Of a DNA stretch of 40,854 nt, positions 23,201 to 30,957 are shown piece after piece; position 1 is the first letter of the stretch, and each line of letters starts with the position of its first letter. Below the pieces are notes generated by a model. The model ran no database searches and was not told where the DNA came from. It was given only the letters and a program-made list of their open reading frames with translations. Made by a program: the position numbers and the translations under genes. Source of the stretch: a virus; the IMG/VR virus record IMGVR_UViG_3300050034_000084, positions 1 to 40,854 of that record; one strand, given 5' to 3'.

Positions 23201-24091
23201 GCCGCCGCTATTCCATAGCGCAACCTGCGACAGCGTTGCACCAGAGGCTGATTGCGAGACAAGTTCCGCGCTGAGTTCCACGCCCAAAATGATTGCGGTG
23301 GAGGGGATCGCAAACCCGAAATTGTGAAAGGTTAGGTCCGACAGCGCAGACACGCCCGGGTTAAAGTTCGAGCGCCACTGATTTGTGGCTGCCCCCCACT
23401 TGCTGGTCGCAGTCTGGCCGGAAGGCCACGCCGATGTGGCCGATTGGTTGACTGTTGTCGAGTTTGAGTCCGGAACATTGGAAATCTGCGCTTGATAGCC
23501 GATTTGCAGCGGCGGATTGGGCGCAGTCGCCAAGTTCGCGGTGACAATGTTCCCGTTGCGCGTGAGCGTGTTCGGCGCGGCCACCATCTGCGCGGGAGTT
23601 GGCGCAAGAGAGGTCACCGTAGGGCATGCGCCGGGTCCGTCCTGCGTCACGCGGTCAAGATAGGTTCCATCCCACTGAAGCGGCACAGTCGCGCCGTGCA
23701 GGGCGTCAGAGATACCGATGAACTCGCGTCCAAACATCGTCGCGGACTTGGCATAGCTCCCAGGCGGCCCCGTAAAGAGCAGATTGACGACGCCGGGCGC
23801 GTTGATGGGGTCTTCCCAGTAAAGCTCGCCATTCGAGAACAGATACAGGTTCTTAATCGCGCCGGTGGGCGTGACAAAGGATTTCTGATAGGTGCAAGTG
23901 GTGTTTGGCGGGGCGTTCGTTAGGACGCGCTGAAGGTTGGGGCGCGTCATCACCGCGCCTGGGCGATAGGTATTGTCCTGCTCGTCAGGCGAGACGCCAT
24001 CGGGAATGTCGGTGGCCGCCATCTCAGTAACGCGGCCACCAAAATTCTCAAGAGGGATTTCAATTGCACCTTTAGTTGCGAATCCAGGCAT
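20273..24091 (-). CDS. large tail nozzle/tubular-type protein
   Basis: A 1272-residue protein, the largest in the window. The start (LENFGGRVTEMAATDIPDGV, then SPDEQDNTYRPGAVMTRPNL) resembles the opening of T7 gp12-like tubular and nozzle proteins, in which a 'D..SP.....N.....G....RPG' motif begins a beta-propeller-like ring. The body is almost all beta with many Tyr, Gly and Thr and has a few carbohydrate-module-like inserts (such as PYTLRVWLQPSALDANLTFY). The protein would form the distal tail tube. No long tape-measure gene is present, which supports a short-tailed virion. Confidence 0.65.
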   Translation of the reverse strand: MPGFATKGAIEIPLENFGGRVTEMAATDIPDGVSPDEQDNTYRPGAVMTRPNLQRVLTNAPPNTTCTYQKSFVTPTGAIKNLYLFSNGELYWEDPINAPGVVNLLFTGPPGSYAKSATMFGREFIGISDALHGATVPLQWDGTYLDRVTQDGPGACPTVTSLAPTPAQMVAAPNTLTRNGNIVTANLATAPNPPLQIGYQAQISNVPDSNSTTVNQSATSAWPSGQTATSKWGAATNQWRSNFNPGVSALSDLTFHNFGFAIPSTAIILGVELSAELVSQSASGATLSQVALWNSGGQVGTAKDPGTNFTTTKTIQPYGSAGDSWGAALTPAIVNDPSFGFAMAANTDTSRVFIGIPFQMTIYYTLSGSGTVAIIQSIVIDNETAPGLALVTTTQPHGLAPEEYVSIVGVEPGTLADISAAQWTSGRTTITTNTSHRLIPGSVVQIGSVATATSGTTFSFDGTFAVETVPSPNQITYLQTPITATTPNVINATSNTGSIVIAWPVPDSPTPSYFQVESAPSPTTFYVPINYSDGTWTTGTVGFAWEGTFYVTAVISPTQFQYQQYGPNGSTTAIGTVTPYGQMAPGFHLLRCTFLTRQGAVLKSSSYVKFIANGGQYPQVDNIPIGPSNVVARILELTGADGAYFFYLPIPAQVNGQVVSTATQINDNTTTSVLLDFSDNSLFAGLATSIPGNDLIAQIVLDGALGFGQYATRLITYGQRNRIQKFLNLGFDGGYMPSAPLVPSGWTASTNPGTLAGNPALPPSSAWLINAAAGAGPSGVLSQSAYLDAYGNPILTGNTPYTLRVWLQPSALDANLTFYAKFSSALTGFISVASIDGAQMSARGGFVETDFTVVTPEAIPTDMLLTIYAASTVANQSVLVDEINVIYSQTPYLDGVLFGSYGNNAEGIDGESGKFGPVTDTRKVMDFGVMRETFYMLTQEPSGRLHETTDNGTTEPSGWQVNEVGANCGALSAFSLTKSQADDTAASGGEEWMAWASLSGARIFGGSYPDKISQEIQPDWAQINPAAALTVWSVNDPVERALYFGVPRGTSTAPSHILFMSYRQLDSAQSIAGSPPFRVSFSGKLIATDNSRKWSLWNMSMNGAALMYREAGTLSLVLGGGNGATPGAGGFGNVYTLNPNKYTDDDYGQVNSYYYTYGFVNRGAEQQLQVGSHQKGFFGVLATVTWPAGTMLVQVAPNNPANIWPLSCERTVSQPNIDLQWGMGGMIIARGSRFFLKFSAQPLPGETDNAYNIQMVTCLIVPTRLKTRGAAQ

Positions 24092-24105
24092 CTAGTCCCC
24101 TTTGG

Positions 24106-24498
24106 CTAATAGCTGGGGAACCATGCGCGAACGCGAAGAACCGTAGCCAGGAGAGCCGCAGAGTAAGCGGAAGCCTCGGTGTACTCCTGCGCGGGGCCAC
24201 CGGCTGCCGCGCCGGTTCCAAGGATACACAGCACGCCATTCGCTTGAGTTGTTCTGGGACAGAAGACGAATTCAAAGCCGGTCGGCGCGGCCCCTGCGGG
24301 CGGAGCCTCCCAAATCTCAACCTTGGTTGGCAACTGCGAGGACTTCGCCAAATCCTGAAGCTGTGCGAGGTTCAGCGTATCGCCGTGCGTATTCGCGCCG
24401 CCGTAGTTGCCGGTCAGTGCGATGGTACCATCGACAAGAGCTTCGCGCTCGGTAACGTCCGGGTTCTGCGGTGCCGTAATCGGTGTAATCGTGAGCAT
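24106..24498 (-). CDS. small virion protein
   Basis: A 130-residue protein (MLTITPITAPQNPDVTEREA). It is beta-rich in the middle (TKVEIWEAPPAG, GFEFVFCPRTT) and ends with a hydrophobic helix (AYSAALLATVLRVRAW). Comparable small proteins often lie between adaptor and nozzle genes in podoviral clusters. A role in the connector or capsid surface is inferred from location. Confidence 0.5.
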   Translation of the reverse strand: MLTITPITAPQNPDVTEREALVDGTIALTGNYGGANTHGDTLNLAQLQDLAKSSQLPTKVEIWEAPPAGAAPTGFEFVFCPRTTQANGVLCILGTGAAAGGPAQEYTEASAYSAALLATVLRVRAWFPSY

Positions 24499-24522
24499 GA
24501 TGCCTCCTGAAATATCCTACCA

Positions 24523-25347
24523 CTAACCGCCATTGCCGCCATAGCCGTAACCGCCGCCCTGGTTGCGTGGGCCGCTGTGGGGGCGCCGGCGCACATTGGA
24601 TCGGTTCTTGAGCCGCACATCGCGGTTGAAAATCAACTTTGCTTCGCCCTCAGCGCGGCTCTTGAACGTCGCAGAGTCGATGTCGTCGCGCCCGTCACAG
24701 GCTTCCACGCAAATATAATCCGCCAGCGCGTCCAGGCAGCCAACAATCGGCACCGGCTGCTGGTACCACTGCGTCTCGCCCTGCGTCTCAAAAAATGGGA
24801 AGAACTGCGCAAATCGCACCCGCAAATCGACCGGAATCGTCGTTCCAGGCATATAAATCCGGTCGTTGCGCCATTCGAATAGGCTGTTGCGCTGGTATTT
24901 GAATCTCGCGGGCAGGCCGTCCATGACGTTGATCAGCGGTTCGCCCCAGCCGGAATTGTAGCCAGATGCGCGGTCCCAAATCTTGAGTGGGAAGGAGCAG
25001 CGCTGCGGGAGCGCGTAGTTTGTCCAGAGTTGCGTTCCGTCGAAGAAGCCCGTCCAGTCAATCCAGCACTGCGTGGCCGGGTCTTGCAGATTCCCGCAGA
25101 TCGGCAGCGCAGAAATTACTTCCTCGTCGATCAGCCGTCCATAGCCCAGATTCGCAAGGAACTGCTGGAGACGGAGCCATGCATTATTGCAGTACGTCTG
25201 CGCGAAGGGCTGATCCACTTTGAGGATGTCGCCTCCCACGCTCTGGATCATGTCGTTCAGCCGCCCGCGTGCCGTCGCCAGCGCGCCGCCCCCGTGCCCA
25301 TCATCGAGTACGTGGTACGGCGCGAGATTGGACGGCGGGAAAGGCAT
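24523..25347 (-). CDS. head-tail adaptor-type protein
   Basis: A 274-residue protein. The helical start (ALATARGRLNDMIQSVGGDI, then QTYCNNAWLRLQQFLANLGY) matches the helix bundle of podoviral adaptor/gatekeeper proteins that bind the portal. A central beta part with Trp/Tyr follows, and the tail ends in Arg-rich and then Gly-rich sequence (GGGYGYGGNGG). It abuts the next gene by a 1-nt overlap. The adaptor role is a moderate inference. Confidence 0.55.
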   Translation of the reverse strand: MPFPPSNLAPYHVLDDGHGGGALATARGRLNDMIQSVGGDILKVDQPFAQTYCNNAWLRLQQFLANLGYGRLIDEEVISALPICGNLQDPATQCWIDWTGFFDGTQLWTNYALPQRCSFPLKIWDRASGYNSGWGEPLINVMDGLPARFKYQRNSLFEWRNDRIYMPGTTIPVDLRVRFAQFFPFFETQGETQWYQQPVPIVGCLDALADYICVEACDGRDDIDSATFKSRAEGEAKLIFNRDVRLKNRSNVRRRPHSGPRNQGGGYGYGGNGG

Positions 25348-26189
25348 TAGGCAGTTTCCAGCGACTTCTTAATTGCTTCCTGCTGCGCGTGAGCCCGCTT
25401 GTAGGCCTCGGCATCCACGATGTGACCGTTCTGGCAAGTCGCGATGCCCTTGTCTACCAGCAAGCCGCACATCTCGCACGTAACGCGGCCTTGAGGTTTG
25501 GTGCCACGCAGCCAGTCGCGATCGCCCAGGTTGAGCCAGCGAGCGCACACATGGTGAATCTCGGGGCGAATGATTGCCTCAGCCTTCATCGGACCCTGCG
25601 CCCAGGCGAGATCAGCCTCGCGGATCATTTCGGCCATGTAGTCGGTTTCCATGGTCTCGCGCGCCTTCGCCAGCTCTTCCGCTGTCGGCTTCTTTCCCTC
25701 GGCAATAAAGCATCCGTGCCGCACATGAGAGGTACGCGCGCTGTGCCCGATTCCGACACCCAAAAGCTCGTTGGCAAAGTAGCGTCCCGTGTCCTTGAGG
25801 CTCCACATGGCCTCGTCCTGCTGGACCGGTAGCGGCTCGGCCATCAGGCCGGGCAGCGGCTTCATCGCGGCGTACTCGGTGCGCGGATCGGTGACGCGCC
25901 GCTCGCCCGGCTCCCAATGGTCGGGAACGTACTTCCCGTTGTCGCTGCGCATCCGCAGGCGTTCCCACTCCATCGGCGCGCCGACTTCGCAGGCAGGCAT
26001 GAAGAAGATTCCGAGCGAACCCATGTTTTCCTTGAAGCCCCACGGGCCGACATTGAACACGTGCACCGTTTCATTGCGGATCATGTCCGCGATCTGCGGG
26101 GCGAGCGGTTCAATTCTGCGCTGCCGTCCGTTTTGCTGCACTTCGTCGAGGGCCTTCTGTCCATCTGGCCATAGCTTCGGTCTTCCCAT
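25347..26189 (-). CDS. virion-region protein with C-terminal zinc ribbon
   Basis: A 280-residue protein of unknown function. Residues about 40-100 contain aromatic and Gly-rich segments (VFNVGPWGFKENMGSLGIFF). Residues about 237-257 hold a zinc ribbon (CEMCGLLVDKGIATCQNGH) with CxxC and CxxxH. The zinc ribbon is unusual in a capsid-cluster protein and may bind DNA or another virion protein. The start lies just after the methyltransferase stop. Confidence 0.5.
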   Translation of the reverse strand: MGRPKLWPDGQKALDEVQQNGRQRRIEPLAPQIADMIRNETVHVFNVGPWGFKENMGSLGIFFMPACEVGAPMEWERLRMRSDNGKYVPDHWEPGERRVTDPRTEYAAMKPLPGLMAEPLPVQQDEAMWSLKDTGRYFANELLGVGIGHSARTSHVRHGCFIAEGKKPTAEELAKARETMETDYMAEMIREADLAWAQGPMKAEAIIRPEIHHVCARWLNLGDRDWLRGTKPQGRVTCEMCGLLVDKGIATCQNGHIVDAEAYKRAHAQQEAIKKSLETA

Positions 26190-26190
26190 G

Positions 26191-26586
26191 TCACGCTCCT
26201 TGGAATATCACGATCATACTCGGAAATGGTGCCGAGTTCTTGGAATCGCCGAACTTGAGTCGCCCCTTGATGAAGCGGATTTCTTTCGCGTACGGCAAAA
26301 CGATTTCATGGAACCAGCGCGTATCTGTTCGGGCTGGGATAAGAAACACCGCAACATCAGCTTCTAGGGCGCGTTCAAGAAATGGGCGCAAGCCGGGACC
26401 ATACGGAGGATTGCAGAAAACCCACTTCCCGCGCTATTGAACAAAGAGCGGTGCAGTTCCGTCAACCATTCCGCCCAGCGGACATGGGTCAAAATCGAAG
26501 TTAAATTCAGCATCTAGAGCGTCATAAACGTCAATCGGCGTGGACCATTCTTCCGATGCCGAACTAAAAAGTGCTCGCGTATCCAT
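26191..26586 (-). pseudogene. phage DNA N6-adenine methyltransferase with in-frame TAG
   Basis: The full frame from ATG 26586 encodes about 131 residues of the phage Dam-type N6-adenine methyltransferase family: EEWSTPIDVYDALDAEF near the start, the catalytic NPPY at about 58-61, and ALEADVAVFLIPARTDTRWF with RFIKGRLKFGDS, then APFPSMIVIF near the end. Codon 51 (26434-26436) is TAG, just before the NPPY motif, in a place where related enzymes commonly have Trp. A TGG-to-TAG change would explain it. Without suppression only a 50-residue fragment is made. A restart at the TTG near the GLRPF segment would miss the active site. The intact enzyme would protect phage DNA against restriction. Confidence 0.7.
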
Positions 26587-27213
26587 CTACGCTCCTTGCA
26601 ACTGGCTTAGCCCCATCGGGGGGAGTTTGTGGTCTGATGCGCGGCCCACTTTCGCCGATTTCACCTTGCTCAACATCATAAGCCCGTTCGGGTCGGGCTG
26701 CGCCTCGCGCAAGCGGTAGCGCTCCGATTCCTGCGTTTTCTGCGCCTGGTAGTCGATCATTTCCTGGCGAAGACGGCGGCGCTCCGCAAACGTGATGTTT
26801 TTGTCGTGGTTCCACTTCTGAATCAGTTGCTCGATGCCTTCCGGCTCGCCGGGGAAGATGTAGCGCTGAACGTAGGTTCCCTCATACGGATACGGCTCGC
26901 TCTGGATGGTCGTTACGCAGTTGGGAACTTGGAATTTGATGGGGTATTCTGCCGCAGTACATCCGGTGTGCTCAAACGCCGAAATCCACGATTCCAGCAC
27001 CCATTTACCCTTTGCGCCAGGGCCATTGTAGAAGCGTGCCAGTCGGTACTCTTCTTTCCCATCCGGCCACCTGCCGCCGACCAGGTTCCGCACCGAATCC
27101 GCGAACACGATGCGCCACATGGGCGCCCCGTGGGGATTCAGGCCAAAACGGGCCATAGGCGTGGGGTGATGCGTGGGTGTCGCGCTGTTTTCGGTCAGGA
27201 TCATGGCTTCCAT
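26587..27213 (-). CDS. capsid-cluster protein of unknown function
   Basis: A 208-residue protein. Residues 20-120 are beta-rich with many aromatics (HGAPMWRIVFADSVRNLVGG, WVLESWISAFEHTG). Residues about 130-190 are a charged helix. It may be a minor head or completion protein. Two starts are possible: ATG 27213, or ATG 27204, which has GGAAG just upstream. It ends with TAG, and the methyltransferase ATG begins at the next base. Confidence 0.5.
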   Translation of the reverse strand: MEAMILTENSATPTHHPTPMARFGLNPHGAPMWRIVFADSVRNLVGGRWPDGKEEYRLARFYNGPGAKGKWVLESWISAFEHTGCTAAEYPIKFQVPNCVTTIQSEPYPYEGTYVQRYIFPGEPEGIEQLIQKWNHDKNITFAERRRLRQEMIDYQAQKTQESERYRLREAQPDPNGLMMLSKVKSAKVGRASDHKLPPMGLSQLQGA

Positions 27214-27256
27214 GCTACCACGCGGCCCACCGGGTTAGATGAGCCGCGTGCCGGGT

Positions 27257-28516
27257 TTAGTGGCCGAAGTAGTACCTGGGGATGGTCACGTTGGTGATCG
27301 ACGCATTGATACGCGGCATCCACGAGCCAATCTGCACGCCGATGATCTCCCAAAACATGTTTGTCATGTTCACGGAACCGTCCTGGCCGTACTTCGTGAA
27401 GGTCGTGAGCCCATCGCACTCATACATGTCGAGCGCCTTGGCTTCGAGCCTGCCCCACTGCTTTAGCGCGAAGAAATCGATCAGTCCGGGCTGGGCGCGC
27501 GGATTAATGACCTTCTCGTATCCGCCAACCGTCTCCGAAGACTTCTTGGCGAGTATGTCGTCGGAATTGCGCCGCGATCCTGAGCCAATGTCGATGCGCT
27601 GGACGAGCAGGACATTGTTTTCCCAGGCCGCGTCCATGTCCACGTTCATGTGGACCACCAAGTCGTTCTCGTCCGCAGCGTCAACGCCCTTGGCGAGGAT
27701 GATCTGGTTGAGCATCGCGCGGACCGTAGCCGGAACCAGTGCGCCATTAGCGGGAATGTTGCGGATGGAGAACTGGTCAGGATAGGTCGAGCGCAGGATG
27801 TTCATGAAGTTGCTCACGTTGCCGACAACCTGATAGTAGTTGCGCCCAAAGAGCGAGGAATTCGATGTGCCCGAAGATCCGCTCACGTACAGGCCATAGC
27901 CGACAGTCGTGCCGGCCGGAACCGCGCCGGTGAGCCAGATGGTCGTGTTGGTGGTATCGACGGTCTGGACCTTGACCGGCCCGACATATGCGCCATTGGT
28001 GGCCGTCCAAATGTCGAGGATCTGGCCCGAAGAGAACAGGTTCGCGTTGTTGACGACGAGGTAGTTCGCGCCGACAGTCACGATGGTATCGAGCTGTCCG
28101 TCGCCACCGCCCGAGCAAATTACCGCGTCCATCAGGCCCGCAAAGGTACGGGTTACGGTTTCCTCGGTGTAGGCGACGTAATCCTTGATGGCGCGCGAAT
28201 CGCCGCTGGTCGCGTACTCGGACTGCGCAGTGTAAGCGCCGCCCTGGGCGAAGTACACGCATGAAAGCTGCCCGTAGACTTCCTGCGGGGCATCACCGAC
28301 GCCGAGATCGCCGCCGTCCGGGTTGACCTGGCGGAACGAAGCTGTGGGGATCGGGGTGAAGGGGATACGCGAGGGTCGCGAGGAAACCGGCTTAATGTCG
28401 GTGCGCGCCTGAATGCGGCTCCAGAGAACGGAGGAAAGGAGGAAGGTCTCTTCCAGTTTATCGCGCAGATATTCGCGCTGGGACGCAATAGTGTTTGCAT
28501 TGTTTCCGGCTGCCAT
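27257..28516 (-). CDS. major capsid protein
   Basis: A 419-residue protein. The start (helix with REYLRDKLEETFLLSSVLWS) resembles an N-arm, then RIPFTPIPTASFRQVNPDGG and ARTFAGLMDAVI-type helices follow, matching an HK97-fold capsid protein. Residues about 160-225 are beta-rich (VQTVDTTNTTIWLTGAVPAG) and could be an inserted domain. The C-terminal part (DLVVHMNVDMDAAWENNVLL, NVTIPRYYFGH) suits the spine helix and P-domain. It follows scaffold in order and has its own promoter-like leader. The exact capsid family (P22-like or N4-gp56-like) is unclear. Confidence 0.75.
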   Translation of the reverse strand: MAAGNNANTIASQREYLRDKLEETFLLSSVLWSRIQARTDIKPVSSRPSRIPFTPIPTASFRQVNPDGGDLGVGDAPQEVYGQLSCVYFAQGGAYTAQSEYATSGDSRAIKDYVAYTEETVTRTFAGLMDAVICSGGGDGQLDTIVTVGANYLVVNNANLFSSGQILDIWTATNGAYVGPVKVQTVDTTNTTIWLTGAVPAGTTVGYGLYVSGSSGTSNSSLFGRNYYQVVGNVSNFMNILRSTYPDQFSIRNIPANGALVPATVRAMLNQIILAKGVDAADENDLVVHMNVDMDAAWENNVLLVQRIDIGSGSRRNSDDILAKKSSETVGGYEKVINPRAQPGLIDFFALKQWGRLEAKALDMYECDGLTTFTKYGQDGSVNMTNMFWEIIGVQIGSWMPRINASITNVTIPRYYFGH

Positions 28517-28573
28517 AGCGAGTCACCTCAAGTGAATTTGAGCTGCTGTCGCCATTCCGCTGCCGGTTGATCG

Positions 28574-28693
28574 CTACGTTTTTTGGTAGGAGTCACGCAC
28601 TCCAGGCAATCGCGTTGCAAACTTCATGGTGATACTTTCAATTTTCAGGCTCTCTGCGCTTGGCTTAACCGTTTGTAATGGGCCGGGTTCCAT
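28574..28693 (-). CDS. possible leader ORF before the capsid gene
   Basis: A 39-residue ORF (MEPGPLQTVKPSAESLKIES ...) lying in the capsid leader, starting about 25 nt after the predicted transcription start. It ends with TAG at 28574-28576. If the TAG were read through, the frame would go on to a TGA at 28523-28525, just before the capsid SD. There is no clear SD, so translation is doubtful. Confidence 0.25.
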   Translation of the reverse strand: MEPGPLQTVKPSAESLKIESITMKFATRLPGVRDSYQKT

Positions 28694-28724
28694 CGTGCCG
28701 TGCGCTTCGAGAGATTACGAATCC

Positions 28725-28733
28725 ACTATACCA
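28725..28733 (-). promoter_or_regulatory. extended -10 promoter for the capsid gene
   Basis: On the minus strand TGG (28731-28733) precedes TATAGT (28725-28730), an extended -10. A usual -35 is missing; the position falls in the hairpin at 28744-28767. The predicted start is near 28718, giving a leader of about 200 nt. Placed directly after a terminator-like hairpin, it would let the capsid gene be expressed at its own level. Confidence 0.4.
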
Positions 28734-28743
28734 CAGGAAGTCA

Positions 28744-28767
28744 AGCGCCTCAGGAAACCGAGGCGCT
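28744..28767 (-). terminator. terminator-like hairpin upstream of the capsid promoter
   Basis: AGCGCCTC (28744-28751) and GAGGCGCT (28760-28767) form a perfect 8-bp stem with an 8-nt loop, directly after the stop of the 28773-29078 gene. On the minus strand it is followed by a T-poor sequence (TGACTTCCTG), so it may terminate only in part. It is the only strong hairpin between scaffold and capsid genes. Confidence 0.45.
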
Positions 28768-28772
28768 ATGGT

Positions 28773-29078
28773 TCACGAGTTGATATAGTTGATCACAGTT
28801 TCGAAGTCCTGGTTTGCCCGCTCCAATAGGCAGCGGAATGAATTCAAAACATCCAGAAGAGATGCGGGCTGGGAAGGCTCTTTGCCTTTGGTTTCTGGCG
28901 CAGCAATACCCAAAGCCGCACGAACACTATATGCAAGTTTTACGGCTGACTCGACTTGCTGGCTAAGAGACTGCAAAGAAGAAGCAATCCCAGCGCTCTG
29001 TTGGCCTGGACTATCGAGGGGGTAAGGGATGGGGGCGGAGGCGATTGTACTGTTTGCTGTTTGATTTAACGGATACAT
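28773..29078 (-). CDS. hypothetical helical protein
   Basis: A 101-residue protein. Residues 1-30 are Ser/Pro-rich and probably disordered. Residues 30-60 form a helix (SLQSLSQQVESAVKLAYSVR) and residues 75-101 another (LLDVLNSFRCLLERANQDFE). It lies between the cold-shock gene and the capsid terminator. A minor head role is possible, but nothing proves it. A Shine-Dalgarno (CAGGAGA) precedes the ATG. Confidence 0.5.
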   Translation of the reverse strand: MYPLNQTANSTIASAPIPYPLDSPGQQSAGIASSLQSLSQQVESAVKLAYSVRAALGIAAPETKGKEPSQPASLLDVLNSFRCLLERANQDFETVINYINS

Positions 29079-29135
29079 GGAATTTCTCCTGATTTGGATT
29101 GATGAAGCTACTATGAAATATTCGCCACGCCCTAC

Positions 29136-29348
29136 TTAAATCACACGTACTGCGTGCGCCTGAGGCCCTTTTCCGCCCGGCACAACCGCAAACTCCACGC
29201 GCTGGCCCTCGGTCAGCGTCTTGTAGCCGTCCATCTCGATTGCGCTATGGTGGACGAAAATGTCCTTGCCGCCGCGATCCGGGCCGATGAAACCGTACCC
29301 GAGTTCGTTCTTGAACCACTTCACTGTACCTTGAATTCGTTCTTCCAC
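29136..29348 (-). CDS. CspA-family cold-shock protein
   Basis: A 70-residue protein of the usual family length. It has [18 protein letters not shown] (RNP1, with the aromatic residues kept), [13 protein letters not shown] (RNP2) and [18 protein letters not shown]. These proteins bind single-stranded RNA or DNA with little sequence preference and melt RNA structure. Finding one between scaffold and capsid genes is unusual. It may help translate structured late mRNA, such as the 200-nt capsid leader, or assist the host in stress. It seems intact. Confidence 0.92.
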   Translation of the reverse strand: MEERIQGTVKWFKNELGYGFIGPDRGGKDIFVHHSAIEMDGYKTLTEGQRVEFAVVPGGKGPQAHAVRVI

Positions 29349-29357
29349 GTGCGTCTC

Positions 29358-29648
29358 CTATTTGATTATCCAGCCGATGAGAACCGAAATCCACGGAGCA
29401 ATAACGCAGATTGCGATTGATCGGGCCATGATTGCAGAAAAGGATTTGTCTTTCTGCTTAGGGCTAATAGTCGCGTGCATGATTCCAAGAAGCAGAATCA
29501 AGCCGTAGGCGACATTCCACGTCAGCGGGTTTGAGTGGAACAGTGGAATCACAAACCATCGCCACAATATGACTGCCGCATAAGCCTGCGAAAAAACGCC
29601 CAATGCGCCTATCAGCAATCCGAAAACGAACTTTCCAAACACTTCCAT
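29358..29648 (-). CDS. multi-pass membrane protein
   Basis: A 96-residue protein read from ATG 29648, which has AGGAGA about 7 nt upstream. Three hydrophobic segments can be seen: FVFGLLIGALGVFSQAYAAV near the start, NVAYGLILLLGIM in the middle and SIAICVIAPWISVLIGWII at the end. It could be a holin-like or exclusion protein, although it lies in the head gene cluster. No family was recognised. Confidence 0.55.
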   Translation of the reverse strand: MEVFGKFVFGLLIGALGVFSQAYAAVILWRWFVIPLFHSNPLTWNVAYGLILLLGIMHATISPKQKDKSFSAIMARSIAICVIAPWISVLIGWIIK

Positions 29649-29658
29649 CAACTTTCTC

Positions 29659-30942
29659 CTATCGGCTGTACAGCACTCGTGATCCATCGCGCATGATGAA
29701 TTTGCCATCACCCGCCTTCTTGCCCGGAATCGCGTTAGTCGCCTGCCAATTGACCGCGTTGTGATCCGGCTTCGTCGCTGAGCGCGTGAAACCAGTTACC
29801 GCAGTCGTCGGTGCTTTGGCCGCGCCCGCTGCTGCCTTCGCGGCTGGCTTTGCCGCAACCGGTCCAGGCTTACCCGGCATGACCGCCTTGAATGCCTGTT
29901 CCATCGCTAGCGGAGCCTTGGCGCGGTAGGCTGCCGCCACGTGCTTCGCGTAGCCTGCTTTGTCTTTAGCTGCTAGGAAGCGGTCCACCTTGGACGTGTG
30001 CGCCTTATCTGAGCGCAGCATCTTGTCCAGGCGCGAATCGAACAACTCGCGAATAGCTGAAATCTGCGTCTCGCTGGCTTTGCGTCCGCCCAATTGCTTC
30101 TTGAATTCGCCTTCGGTCACAGAGTTGTAGACCCGAGCCCGTTCCGCGCCGAACTCCTGAATGGTCAATGCGTGTTCGCGCTGGTCCATATCAAGGTTTC
30201 CGGTGGGATTGGCCGCGCTCGGCTTGGCTTCCGTCTTCGGAGCGGCCTTGGCCAGACCATTGACGCGATCCACATAGGCGGCAAGCTGCTGCCAAAGCTG
30301 CTGTACTGGCCCGCGACTCTCTTCCGGCAGTGCGGCAATCTCGCGCTGGAACAGCCGCATGGTCAGCACAACGTCATTCGCGGCCATGTCCTGCGCGAAG
30401 ACCTTGGAAACCTCGTGCGAGAACACGTCCGGCGCGATCTCGGCCAGCTTCGCCATGACCACTGGGCCAATCTTGGTGAACGCTTCGGGGTTGCCAGCGG
30501 CAATGTCGTTTACGAACTCGGGGCGGCCGGCCTGAAAGTCAGCGTCAAGGTCTTTCCACTGGCCCAGTTCCTGCTTGACCTGCTGAACCGCCTCGGAACC
30601 GCCCTCGGCCTCATACGCCTCAATGGTCGCAAGCGCTTCCTTGACGCCGCCCGGAACCTTGGCAAGTAACGCCTGCCGGTCGAACAGCGCGGCGCGCATC
30701 TCGCGGGCCAGACGCGGATTCTCAGCCTTGATCTTGTCGAGTTCTGCGCGGGCCGTCTCGGAGAGCTTGAGCTGACCGTTCGAGTCGGAGATTACTGGCG
30801 CGGAGTCGTCGCGGGTCTGCGTTGTCTCTGTGGTCTGTGTTTCGGTGCCTTCAGCGGTCGATTCTTCCGCGCCTTCGGTCGATTCCGTTCCAAGGTCTAC
30901 GTCTTCAGTTTCCGGTGTTTCCAACAGGACTTCGTCTGCCAT
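29659..30942 (-). CDS. scaffolding protein
   Basis: A 427-residue protein placed between portal and capsid genes. Residues 1-50 are very acidic and Thr/Glu-rich. Residues about 60-250 are almost all helix, rich in Ala, Glu, Lys and Gln (ARAELDKIKAENPRLAREMR). Residues 345-400 are Ala/Lys/Pro-rich and basic, as in the coat-binding end of podoviral scaffolds. Scaffolds guide procapsid assembly and leave before DNA packaging. Order and composition support the call; no sequence signature is diagnostic. Confidence 0.7.
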   Translation of the reverse strand: MADEVLLETPETEDVDLGTESTEGAEESTAEGTETQTTETTQTRDDSAPVISDSNGQLKLSETARAELDKIKAENPRLAREMRAALFDRQALLAKVPGGVKEALATIEAYEAEGGSEAVQQVKQELGQWKDLDADFQAGRPEFVNDIAAGNPEAFTKIGPVVMAKLAEIAPDVFSHEVSKVFAQDMAANDVVLTMRLFQREIAALPEESRGPVQQLWQQLAAYVDRVNGLAKAAPKTEAKPSAANPTGNLDMDQREHALTIQEFGAERARVYNSVTEGEFKKQLGGRKASETQISAIRELFDSRLDKMLRSDKAHTSKVDRFLAAKDKAGYAKHVAAAYRAKAPLAMEQAFKAVMPGKPGPVAAKPAAKAAAGAAKAPTTAVTGFTRSATKPDHNAVNWQATNAIPGKKAGDGKFIMRDGSRVLYSR

Positions 30943-30957
30943 ATCGCTACTTTCTCC

